Source: Dichotomocladium elegans
Lineage: Eukaryota > Mucoromycota > Mucoromycetes > Mucorales > Lichtheimiaceae
Assembly: GCA_025716815.1 (NCBI GenBank)
Contig: JAIXMN010000054.1
Location: 1-64,000 of the forward strand
DNA: 64,000 bases
Direction: 5' to 3'
Shown: piece after piece, positions 41,153 through 50,701 of the stretch
How the letters are laid out: every line of letters starts with the position of its first letter
Numbering within the stretch: the stretch's first letter is position 1
The notes under the pieces: generated by a model
Seen by the model: only the letters and a program-made list of their open reading frames with translations
The model's database searches: none
What the model was told of the DNA's origin: nothing
Translations under genes and position numbers: made by a program

Positions 41153-43381
41153 ATGCCACTTAGAAATAATCGTACACAACAACCAGCTACTGCTTCTACA
41201 TCGTCTACCAATACATCCCAGGCGACAGAAGCCTATATTCAGATGAGGCGAACAGTTGCTTCTGCGGTAGATCAACTTAGAGAAGCGAGACCTACTGCAA
41301 CAAAAAGACAATACGAGCGGAAACAGAGAGTTTAGACAATGGTGTGACAAGGTCTTTAGTTCTGAGCCTCCTGAGACTCGGTACACTGTCACAGGGGACA
41401 AGCTAACCTACTTTCTTCAGACTGAGGTATGCAATCTATCAGTACAGCGTACAGTTTCGGTTTCTCAGAAAATGCTCTAATATTTTCCCATCTTAGGTGA
41501 TTGACAGGCCTAAAAAAAGGCAAAAAAAGGCAATGATGCCGTTGCCACAATCAAGCATTCCACAGCTGAAGCCTATTGCGCTGCAATTGTCGACATGTGG
41601 CGAGACCAGGTCGACAAGAATGTAAATAATCATCCTAACCCAAGGAATACTGCTTTGAACGTTCTCAGCCTCAGCAAAATTAAAGAGAATGCTACAAGAA
41701 TAAGCAACTATGAAGATCGAGGTGCAGGCACTCTCATTGATGGATATACATCCAATGACGAGATAGCCAGTCTTATCGATTTTTTCTTTTCGAAAAGAAC
41801 TGCGCAAGGTTTGCGTTCTGCTGTTGCATCCCTCTTATCTCATTATTGTCTCCTGCGCGGCGAATCGGCTCGCATGGCGGAACTTCCAGATTTGCAGACT
41901 GTTCAGCTAGAACATGAAGGTCCATGCCCATGTCCAGCTTTAATTCTCGTTATGAAACGGGGGAAAACGAATGCATTTGGTCGATTGGAAATCGGTGCCT
42001 GTCTACGCAGTTCAAGAGTGAAAATATGTCCATTTATGGCTCTAGGATTCTACTTTTTTTACCGATTCCATATCGAAGGCGAGCCGTTTCTGGAAATGAT
42101 TCAAAAGCAAGACTGGTTCGACCATAAAATGCTGAAACACGGTAGCGATCCTAAGAAGCAGTGGACCTATGACAGTCACTGCAGCTCCTTCGATGAAGCC
42201 TTTAAGGCATGCAACATCAAATCATCGAAGAAAACGCATGTTGCCAGAGGAGCAGGGGCAAGAATGGCCGATCTCAGTGGCGTTTCAGAAGACGAAATAC
42301 AACGTATGGGAAGATGGAATAACAGCACCATGAATGGTGCTTATCTTACTGGACTACCGAGAGACATCATGAGGAAAGCAGCCGGTTTTGTGCATGGGCA
42401 AGGCACCTACTATGTCCCTCGTGCAACATTTATTTCTCCGGAGTCACTCCAACAAAAAGTATTCCCTACTGTGTCGATTCGTTTGCATCAGCTGCGAGAA
42501 GGCGTGGCTATCAGACAGTCTGCGCCGATGGTTTCTTACGCCTGATGGTTCAACTGCGGACCAGCTTCCTGCAAGACTCAGTGTTGATGCAGCGCCACCA
42601 TCCAGGACATCCTATTTTCTCGGAAAAGTTGTTTCAAGATCCTGAATACTTAGAGTTCAAGAGGTATTCTTTGACAGAAGAAGGTCCAAAATGCCCATGA
42701 ATACTAAAACACATTGATCATAGAAATTTTGAGCAGCATATGCAAGCCAATGCGAACAATGATCCGCAACAAGTCCTGCTGCAACGCGCTGTTCCTGTGA
42801 TAGAAAGCACACTCACAAATATAGTGAACAATTAAGCGCAAGCCTTTTCACAAGTGATTGAAATTATGGACAGTTTTGAGAAAAAGCTATCCGACATTCA
42901 AACAGGAAGAGCACCTGTCCAAGTATCAGTCTCATGGGGAAATGGCGAAACCACGACCATTACCCGTAGCGATGAAGTGCAGGCGCAGATTCCTACACCC
43001 TCAATGGCTACTTCTGGTCAGCTCTCACATCAACCAAGCATTATCGCAATCCAAAACGAGCCGTCTACGTCTGGTATCATCACATACAGGCTCAGTAGAG
43101 GTATCCAAAAGCTGGACGATCTTTGGAGAGAGTGGTATCACGGTCTCGGTGCCAACAGCTACTCGGTCGCTTTCTTAGATGAGCACCATAAAGGATGGTA
43201 TGGGAAAGACAAGACATTCTATATGCGACGGAAGCATATCATAAATCGTATAAAAAAATATGCAGCCGAACATAATGTTAGTGAAGAAATAGCGCTGCAA
43301 AAAGCTGAAGAACGAAGGCGCATTACAAAGTATACGCTCAACTACTTGTCTAAGAACATTGACTATATTTTTGATTCATAA
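41153..43381 (+). pseudogene. Crypton tyrosine recombinase with GCR1_C domain, frameshifted
   Basis: N-terminal exon from the ATG at 41153 with a one-base frameshift near 41334. An intron follows (GTATGCAATC...CTTAG, about 41427-41497). The catalytic part is open at 41595-42545: Arg 88 (CLLRGES), His 215-x2-Arg 218 (THVARGAG), Trp 241 and Tyr 250 (MGRWNNSTMNGAYLTGLP), the R-H-R-W-Y set of tyrosine recombinases. A frameshift near 42480 moves the conserved GFLRLMVQLRTSFLQDSV region to another frame. After stops, a GCR1_C-like DNA-binding domain (IQKLDDLWREWYHGL...) occupies about residues 79-140 of the last open stretch, ending at 43381. The combination is that of fungal Cryptons. All active-site residues remain but the gene is broken. 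Confidence 0.87.
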
Positions 43382-43716
43382 TTCACAATAAACATATGAG
43401 TCGTTTGTATAAACGTCTCGAATACTTTTTTCGTGCAGCGACTCCTCGATCATTTTTGAATTTAGACACTACATCAGTGCAGATACTTTTGAAACCGGTA
43501 GGATCAAATATAAAGGTTGTGAAATATAACTTAAGCACCTCATAAAAAAAACATCTACCATTCCATAAGTAATTTATGCGTTGAACCAAACAGATGGTGT
43601 CCTCAGGTCGAAATATGTCGATATATTTGGGTGAGCGCCCGAAATATTTTAAAATAATGGCGGCGGGACTTGAAACCTCTGGTGTCCTCAGGTTTCCCCA
43701 GGTGTCCTCAGGTCAA
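43382..43716. repeat. Right end of the Crypton with repeated GGTGTCCTCAGGT motifs
   Basis: A non-coding end region after an AATAAA (about 43386). It carries three direct copies of GGTGTCCTCAGGT at 43596, 43681 and 43701. The left end has an inverted partial copy (CCAGGACACC at 36662-36671) and a direct one interrupted by C1 (GGTGTC/CTGA). These may be recombinase or GCR1_C binding sites. Confidence 0.6.
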
Positions 43717-44489
43717 GATAATACCAGATATTAAGTGGAAGTAGCAAAGTGTGAATAATATTAAACGCTAGAGTGACACACACACACTCGGATATATTTT
43801 TGGTGGCACGGGAGCAATACCAAAGTGAGTGTTTATTAGTGCTGAGCAACATATAATCAGTGAAAGGAGAGTCAGAACACAAGCTACCATTAATATTTAA
43901 TAAGGTATGGGACTTTGAACAAGTATTTGCTATTATGCACGTTGAGGCCGGCCAGCTTTTACTATAAAAGGAGAAGCAAAGAAGAGTACTCTAGTGAAGG
44001 GAAGTTCTGTTATAAAAGAAACTAAAGACAGCTGGCTGGGACTCCCACAAGAAAATTTTTATTGCTCTTCTTCCACGCTTTTTTTTTCCTGTGCGCATTC
44101 AAACGCAAAATCGGAAAATCGTCATGCTTCCTAAGCTGAGATTGGCGCCGAACACCCCGCAGACAACTCAAGGAAAGACGAATGCCCCACTTTGACGCGT
44201 AAGATTGTAAAGCTCGCTTTTATGGTCACTGCCATCGTCAGGTTCTTTAAGATGCTTTGTAAATCCGCGTGATTGGCTCTTGCAAGATTACAAAGCACAA
44301 TTCAGTTCTGCCGAAAAACGAAATAAAGTACGAGGCCATCGTCTTCAACACTTCGGCCGTGTGCAAACAGCCTGTTGATTTTGCCAACAAACTTATATTT
44401 ATATACCACAAACAGACGTTCACATGCTAGCAAAGGAAACGCAGAAAGGAATGAATAATCAGTGAGGTTCTGCTGCAATTAACCCTCTT

Positions 44490-45813
44490 TTATTGTGCAT
44501 TAAACACAGGAATGCTGAGACCTAATGTATTGCAAATGGCCTCAAGGAAAACCTGCGGAGGCAAGTCGTTTGCTACTGTAACGAAGCGACAGGCAACCCT
44601 GTCCCGGTCGTCAGTCTCTTTGCCCCTCAGAAGTGTCTCTTGGATGGTGGCAAAGATTGCGTCAGTCGGGTTTAAGGTGCCTGACCGAAGAGGAGGAAGG
44701 AAAAATGCCAGAAAGCCATTTTGGTTCGCCAAAGTGGTGATACTCGACTCAAAGCGAGCTGGCATTGCGTCAAACACCAGTCGAGGCTTCTCACATGGGA
44801 TCTCCCTGTAATGGGAGATGATTTTGCTCACAAATGCAAGCAAATCTTCTTCAGTTGTCTTTGCTGTTGGGCAGTGTACCGTCATCACTGTCGCGCCATA
44901 GCTGTTCATGGCGAGCAACAGCGAATGGGAGGGGAAAGGTACAGGCTTTTCGGCCATCGACGCAGTAGGTGTCTTCTTCCTCCAGGCCTTGTTTCTCTTC
45001 ATGGCCCAGAAGGCCTCGCCAACAAAGACAGCATTCTCGGTGGGTACAATGCCCGCCTGTTCCATCCAATGGCGAACTGTGGCAACAGCATCTCCAGCGG
45101 ACTGCCCAGAGGTCGGCCAATCGTCTCCCAGGAAGGAGGGGCACCGGTGCATCGCCACCCTGCATTTCTTATGGAGGAACGCGAGCAGAGTACTCTCAGA
45201 ACATTCAACGCCTTCAGATTCCTCAATGACTCCCTCTACAGCTCTGAGGAGGTAACGGATCTGTGGGATCGACAACTGGAAGTCGTTGTCTAGGGCGTTG
45301 ATTACCGCCTTCTCATGATTAGCACCAACACGGGGCCCTCCAACCCTACCCCTTGGAAGAACGTCAATTCTCCCAGTATCGTTGTATCTTTTGAGGATTC
45401 CCCTCATAGTATTGGGGTTGACCCCCATCCTCTTGGCCGCTTCTGCAGGGCTACAACTGTCCAGCATGGTGTTCAGCGCATGCACCCTGTGCTCGCGAGA
45501 CAAAAACTTATATTTAGTTGTGCGGCGGGTTCTCTTCCTTCCTTTCTTTTGGTTGGAGGCGGCGCTGCTCACCAACTCGGCATCACGATCCTCTTCCATT
45601 GCGTCAATATGCTCCACTAATAATTATATATTATGAATGCTATTCGACACCATGCGTGCTTGCTCTTACCTTGCTCGAATGGAGCTGGTCTAACTGGACT
45701 GGCTTCAGCAACGTAAGGTTCTATTTCACAGGTGATAAGGTAAGCGTTATAAATCAAAACATTGCACTGAAGGCAATGATCTAACCTTCAAGGTCAGGAA
45801 TATCAATCGGCAT
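44490..45813 (-). CDS. D2-type Tc1/IS630-like transposase, intact but with atypical catalytic motif
   Basis: Predicted exons 45786-45813, 45670-45720 and 44490-45616 (introns of 65 and 53 nt, GT-AG; phases join cleanly), giving about 401 residues. HTH region: CSPAEAAKRMGVNPNTMRGILKRYN, followed by GRVGGPR. The core aligns with DDE_3: NAVFVGEAFWAMKRNKAW, where FIDEA is expected; LVFDAMPARF; and LPPLRSGTLNPTDAIF, where LNPIE is usual. The first catalytic Asp is Gly and the third position is Asp. The frame is otherwise clean, unlike most genes here. It may be an inactive or differently built transposase, or a DNA-binding regulator. The same family forms the C-terminus of the D1 relic. Confidence 0.75.
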
Positions 45814-46039
45814 GTCCAGGGGATCTTCGACCACTAAGGGTGCTCTCAAGCACCTCCCCAGTTGAAAGTCCCAATTTGTAAAATTCTTGAATTAGTGCAA
45901 CAATAGTACTACACTCAGCATTTCCAAAAAAAATTCTGGAGTGTTTGCTTGAGACCTTCCGAGCTGTAAACCTATAAAAGGATAACATTTTGCTTTGCAT
46001 AATAAGCACTTCTTTACAACACATTATTCTTTTTAACAG

Positions 46040-46512
46040 CATGCCTCCAAAACGCCCAAATCAATTTCGCTTGGTCTTTGAAGACCCGAGCCAACAACCT
46101 CCCCGCCAACGTGCTCGAACTCATATCAATCCTTTGGTACCTTGACAGATAATTTAAAAACAGTGCATTTTACAGCGTCGAGATTGGAAAACAATGCTAA
46201 TCTAAAAAAAAGATTAACGATAGTTCAGTACCAATGATCCCTCCCATGGTACCGCCAACTACGCCGCAACCAATTCCTCCTATTATCCAACAACAAGTAC
46301 TAGACCTTGATGGTGGCGATACCACTACCAACTCTCAGGCAACCGCGGCATCAGAAGCAGCAACAGCAGCAACAACAAGATCAAATATGAGATGGACTGC
46401 GGCTGAAGAAGAAATTCTTATTAATGCTGTCAAAGGCAAATGGGATGTTCTCAATGCAACAAACGGCAACATACCAATTGGTCGGTGTTTGGGACCAAAT
46501 ATTTAAGGAATA
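46040..46512 (+). pseudogene. Myb/SANT (trihelix)-like gene fragment, cut by MITE copy 2
   Basis: A short basic N-terminal frame (MPPKRPNQFRLVF..., about 46040-46144), possible introns, then a Gln/Thr/Ala-rich linker (from 46234) and a SANT-like segment (MRWTAAEEEILINAVKGKWD). A one-base shift follows before VWDQIFKEYR, after which the MITE begins. This resembles the DNA-binding partner proteins of DNA transposons. It may be a remnant of D2's own second gene or of an unrelated element. Low certainty. Confidence 0.5.
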
Positions 46513-46874
46513 CAGGATTTCCAAGAAGAAGTTTACCAAAAAATCTGGTTATTGGTATAGACCGTCTAGGTTTTTCGTTTTTTTGCTTCAAATTCGAATG
46601 CAAATTTTAGTATTTCGTTTCTCTTCTTCTTTTGAAATTAGAATGAAACATAAATGGTTGGCCTCCCAAAACTATTCTGGTGTAAAAAGCGGAGAAGGAA
46701 GACTAACCTACAGCCTTGATTGGAATGTTCTTGCTGCTATTGCCTTTAAATTTGACAAAAGCATAGCAACGAAATACTAAAATTTGTATTCGAATTTGAA
46801 GCAAAAAAACGAAAAACCTAGACAGTCTATACCAATAACCAAATTTTGTGGCAAACTTCTTCTTGAAAATCCTG
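46513..46874. mobile_element. TACAGG MITE-like element, copy 2
   Basis: 362 bp with the same inverted ends as copy 1 (CAGGATTTCCAAGAAGAAG... at the left) and TA on both sides. The core is in the opposite orientation to copies 1 and 4. Its right flank is the D2 inverted repeat, but its left flank is the SANT-like fragment. The site is therefore not a simple insertion into the repeat. Confidence 0.83.
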
Positions 46875-48121
46875 TATGTTGCTCAGCACTAATAAACACT
46901 CACTTTGGTATTGCTCCCGTGCCACCAAAAAAAATCCGACTGCGTGTGTGTCACTCTAGCGTTTAATACTATTCACACTTTGCTACTTCCACTTAATATC
47001 TAGTATTATCCACGCACTGTGTTGTGCCTCGAAAATCACACCTTTTATTTGTTACTTTCCGATTAATCTTTTTATCCTGCGCCTTGTGTCTTCTACTTAG
47101 ACTTTGACCTTTACTTACTCCCCCTACGTCTTTTCAGCGGCGGACCTTGTCTCTTCCCTTATTTTTTTGTGGATTTAAAATGAAACATGTTGAAACCAAC
47201 CTTCCTGCTTTTAAAATTACTTACACCTTGGTTTTATTTCCCCACTACTGTACGAGAGGAAAGTAAAAATCCTGTATCATTTGGACAGCGCGTCGCCTCG
47301 CAGCACGTCATATTGCAGCGCGCCGCATTGCAGTTCACCACATCATCACTATCCATTTTATATCCTCATCTTATCATCCAAAATAGCAGTACATATAAAT
47401 ATCACGATCACTCATATTCAATAAAGGACATCTACAGTATCTACTGTTATCTTCCCGAATCGTCTTAGTGACATTCTCTGTTCTTAGTGAACTCGTCATT
47501 GTCTCTAGCAAGAAGATCTTAGTGACCAAGACGGCGACACAATTGTCATTGCCTAGGTCACTGAGATCCTTTTGTATACTGGGGACAACGACGGGTTCAC
47601 ACAGAGCACTGAATGTCACTAAGACAATTCGGAAGGTTGTGATTGATCAGATAGATACCCTTTATTCTATATTACTGGCTTGATATTTATACTTTGTTAT
47701 ACATTGGATATCCATAGAGGTTATGTAAAAGATATGTCACGCCATGTAGAGCTTGTCAGGCCATAGCGACATAATGTATGCATATGCATACATTGTGGGC
47801 ATGTGCCTGAGGGCGATGGGATCAGGTCATTTTAGCGTGCATATGCATGATGCAAAATCTTTACATTCATGCCACATGACTCGCACAATCAGTCTGTCGT
47901 GCTTATTTTTGGCGGTTGCACCATAGCCAATAGCAACAACAAATGATAACCAAGAAGTATTGTAACATAAAGAGATGATGTTTATTCATATGGTGTGATG
48001 GGGATATTTATATAACATGGTTATCTATGATAAGTGGCAAAGTAATAATGCTGCGCTTGCTGCGCATGCTGCGCATGAGCTGCAGATGCTGAGCAACGAA
48101 GTTGATGTTGTCAAAAGAATA

Positions 48122-48487
48122 CAGGATTTTCAAGAAGAACTTTGCCACAAATTTTAGTTGTTCGTATAGACCGTCTAGGTTTTTCGTTTTTTTTTTGCTT
48201 CAAATTCGAATACAAATTTTAGTATTTCGTTTCTCTTCTTCCTTCGAAATTAGAATGAAACATAAATGGTTGGCCTCCCAAAATTATTCTGGTGTAAAAA
48301 GAGGAGAAGAAAGACTCACCTATAGTCTTGATTGAAATGTTCTTGCTGCTATTGCCTTTAAATTTGACAAAAGGATAGCAACGAAATACTAAAATTTGTA
48401 TTCGAATTTGAAGCAAAAAAAACGAAAAACCTAGACGGTCTATATGAACAACTGAAATTTATGGCAAAGTTCTTCTTGAAAATCCTG
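48122..48487. mobile_element. TACAGG MITE-like element, copy 3
   Basis: 366 bp, TA on both sides (48120-48121 and 48488-48489), the same ends as copy 1 with the core in the reverse orientation. It is inserted in solo LTR 7. Confidence 0.87.
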
Positions 48488-48516
48488 TATTGCTGCGCCA
48501 GTGCATAATACCCCGA

Positions 48517-48822
48517 TGTCGTCTTTTTGGATACCACGAAGGAAGGTTGACGACGTCCACGAAGAGAACCACAAAGGATAGGATCGCCACTAAGAATATA
48601 TTAGGCAGAGCGGGGACCACGAAGTAAAATAGCCACACAGGCAGTATCCAGAGTAGAAAAGATATTCTGTCATTTAATGATAATGATGGTGCTCTATTTA
48701 TACTATTGTCTATTATGCTAAGCGGCTGCGCACCGCAGCATTTAGTTATGATGCTAGCTGCGGCAAAAGGAGTGCTGCGCATCAAGCAGTGTGTCTGTGA
48801 CCTCCGACTATTTGCTGCGACA
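48517..48822 (-). repeat. Solo LTR 8, nested in LTR 7
   Basis: 306 bp, TGTCGTCTTTTTGG...TGCTGCGACA. The flanks are CCGA on the left and CCAA on the right (after removing LTR 9), a 4-bp duplication with one change. Minus-strand TATAAATAG is present. Confidence 0.72.
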
Positions 48823-48824
48823 CC

Positions 48825-49201
48825 TGTCGTCCTTTTGGCGGATATATCCATAGCCAGTGGTGACGTGCTTGGGACGTTTATAATATAAGATAGACCTCGG
48901 GGAGGATAATGATCTTTATTGTTTACCAGGGGAGGGGATATTTATATGTTCTCTAACTATTGTGGTAATGCTGATTACAAGACAAAAGGCTACGTGGCAT
49001 GATGAGGGATGAATACATGTTTGACGGAAGTTAGACTATGTTTGAGGTTTATGTGGGCAGACGAGAAGCGACTACATGTTCGAACGATGGTCATGGTATA
49101 ACAAGACTAAAAAGGGAAACTCCGCCAAATCAGGTCTGCAATAGATGTCGCGGTAAAAGAAGCGTCACAGCATAGCGGTCAGGAAGCATTGTATGACGAC
49201 A
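48825..49201 (-). repeat. Solo LTR 9, inserted at the edge of LTR 8
   Basis: 377 bp, TGTCGTCCTTTT...ATGACGACA, flanked by CACC (48821-48824 and 49202-49205). The left copy overlaps the last two bases of LTR 8. Minus-strand AATAAAGATCAT and TATAAATATCCCC are present. Confidence 0.82.
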
Positions 49202-49285
49202 CACCAACAAGTCCATGTGTCATCTTCATTTTTACTTGAATACGGAAAGGCGACGACCACGAAAAGTAACCACAGATAGGATAGA

Positions 49286-49409
49286 GTCCACAAAAGATAA
49301 TCACGAAGAGAGTATAGACCATGAAGGATAGCCACGAAGAGAGTATAGACCATGAAGGATAGCCACGAAGAGAGTATAGACCATGAAGGATAACCACGAA
49401 GAGAGTAGA
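49286..49409 (-). repeat. 31-bp tandem repeat in solo LTR 10
   Basis: About four copies of a 31-bp unit (GACCATGAAGGATAGCCACG...AGAGAGTATA). The E LTR has about two copies of the same unit. It lies in the downstream (R/U5) part of the minus-oriented LTR. Confidence 0.85.
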
Positions 49410-49654
49410 CCAGGGAAACGGTTCGTCATTCTCTTTATTGTTAGATAAGTTTTCCCTTATTTATATTGTTTTCTAATACTAAAAATATACATAAAATATA
49501 TCATCCTCTGTCCGGATGATGTGTCTAAAGAAGTAATCTTCGTATGTAATGATCCATGTCGGGCGAGGTATCAAAAGAAGAAGTAGGCTGAACATTACGT
49601 CAGGAATAGTCCCAAAACGGAAGTTGGTCGGTAGTTGGAATACCGGGCTAATAC

Positions 49655-50018
49655 AGGATTTTCAAGAAGAACTTTGCCACAAATTTTAGTTGTTCGTATA
49701 GACCGTCTAGGTTTTTCGTTTTTTTTCACTTCAAATTCGAATACAAATTTTAGTATTTCGTTGCTACCCTTTTGTCAAATTTAAAGGCAATAGCAGCAAG
49801 AACATGTAAACCAAGGCTATATGTGGGTCTTCCTTCTCCTCCTTTTACACCAGAATAATTTTGGGAGGCCAACCATTTATGTTTCATTCTAATTTCAAAG
49901 GAAGAAGAGAAACGAAATACTAAAATTGGTATTCGAATTTGAAGCAAAAAAAAAGAAAAACCTAGACGGTCTATACGAACAACTAAAATTTGTGGCAAAG
50001 TTCTTCTTGAAAATCCTG
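49655..50018. mobile_element. TACAGG MITE-like element, copy 4
   Basis: 364 bp, TA on both sides (49653-49654 and 50019-50020), the same orientation as copy 1. Inserted near the right end of solo LTR 10, splitting off its last 11 bp. Confidence 0.88.
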
Positions 50019-50048
50019 TATGACTACGACACATGACACAATGACATG

Positions 50049-50382
50049 TGTCGGCTATTTTTGGCGGATGAACCTTGGCCAGTGTAGGGACGAGTTGAGT
50101 AGTGATGATTTTTATTATAGTTGGATCGAGGGTATTTATACTAGATTCTAGAATGCATTGATGGGGATGTTGAGGTTAATCGTAATCGTTTGGAAATTAA
50201 TATATGTAGCTGTAGCAATAATTGCCGTGGGTTAATCAATGCATGGAAGTAATAAACGCAGTGAATCAATCAATGCACCGTAAGTAATACATGCAGTCCG
50301 AATCAGGCGCTCTTGAATAATTCCCCTTTTTTTGGTTATGACGATGAACCTTTCTGATTGGATGGCGTATTTGTATGCGACA
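50049..50382 (-). repeat. Solo LTR 11
   Basis: 334 bp, TGTCGGCTAT...GTATGCGACA, flanked by CATG (50045-50048 and 50383-50386). The right CATG also borders element F, so F inserted into the duplication left by this LTR. Minus-strand TATAAATACCC is present. Confidence 0.85.
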
Positions 50383-50386
50383 CATG

Positions 50387-50701
50387 TGTCGTCTTTCTTT
50401 TTGAATCCACACAGGATGATAGACGACGTCCGAGAGGAAGATAGTAAGACCACAAAGGAGTATAACCACGAAGGAATGAGACCACACAGGAATATAATGA
50501 GGATGGCGAGGATCTTCGATGCCCTTTATTCTATGTGATGGTCCACTATTTATACTGTTGGACGTGGCTAAGTATATCAAGATGGCTAAGTAATATGGAT
50601 GTGGCGAAGTAATGATGGAGGGCGCAGCGTAAAAGAGATAAGGTGATACAATCATACAAAAGACAATACTGATCAAGAAGATCTGATATGTTGCTACGAC
50701 A
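50387..50701 (-). repeat. 3' LTR of element F
   Basis: 315 bp, TGTCGTCTTTC...GCTACGACA, followed by the polypurine tract (plus-strand CCTCCCCCCC). Minus-strand AATAAAGGGC and TATAAATAG signals are present. The pol stop is inside it. Confidence 0.92.

Larger units (their letters stand above)
36625..43716 (+). mobile_element. Crypton (tyrosine-recombinase element), relic, with MULE C1 nested
   Basis: The uninterrupted D1 copy shows the empty site. GATAATA occurs at both junctions (36618-36624 and 43717-43723), and only one copy exists in D1. Removing MULE C1 leaves about 2.8 kb without terminal inverted repeats, encoding a tyrosine recombinase and a GCR1_C domain. Both ends carry copies of GGTGTCCTSAGG-like motifs. 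Cryptons integrate by recombination at short sequence matches, which would explain the 7-bp repeat. Confidence 0.85.
36354..47274 (-). mobile_element. Tc1/IS630-like element D2, split by the Crypton
   Basis: Bounded by TA (36352-36353 and 47275-47276) inside the LTR of H. The ends CAGGATTTTTACTTTCC match D1. The left inverted repeat is 36354-36624 plus 43724 to about 44475. The right one keeps only its outer 398 bp (46877-47274) and joins MITE copy 2 directly, so about 600 bp of it is missing. It carries an apparently intact minus-strand transposase-like gene. The 7.1-kb Crypton-plus-MULE block interrupts GTGGATAATA/CCAGATATT in the left repeat. Confidence 0.82.
35884..47539 (+). mobile_element. 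Ty3/gypsy element H, 5'-truncated, 3' LTR split by D2
   Basis: A plus-strand fragment. It has the last part of pol (35884-36334) and a 3' LTR in two pieces, 36300-36353 and 47277-47539 (about 317 bp together, TGTCATGG...GGCGACA). The LTR halves join at the TA used by D2. The second half contains TATAAATATCACG and AATAAAGGACATC signals. The left side ends abruptly at the J boundary. Confidence 0.8.
47895..49209 (-). repeat. Solo LTR 7, nested in LTR 6, carrying MITE 3 and LTRs 8 and 9
   Basis: TGTCGTGCTT... ending CCCGACA once LTR 8 is removed; about 256 bp of its own sequence. The duplication AGTC lies at 47891-47894 and 49210-49213. Minus-strand TATAAATATCCCC is present. MITE copy 3 sits inside it. 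Confidence 0.75.
49218..50031 (-). repeat. Solo LTR 10, carrying MITE copy 4
   Basis: TGTCATCTTC...ACTACGACA, about 448 bp without the MITE, flanked by CATG (49214-49217 and 50032-50035). Related to the LTR of element E and lengthened by a 31-bp tandem repeat near its left end. Confidence 0.85.
47544..50038 (-). repeat. Solo LTR 6 (element-G family), carrying LTRs 7 to 10
   Basis: 47544-47894 plus CATGACA, split at 49214-49217 and 50036-50038, gives about 358 bp. This is nearly the 357-bp LTR of element G (60490), to which it is closely similar. The duplication CAAT lies at 47540-47543 and 50039-50042, recovered only after removing everything nested inside. Confidence 0.82.
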
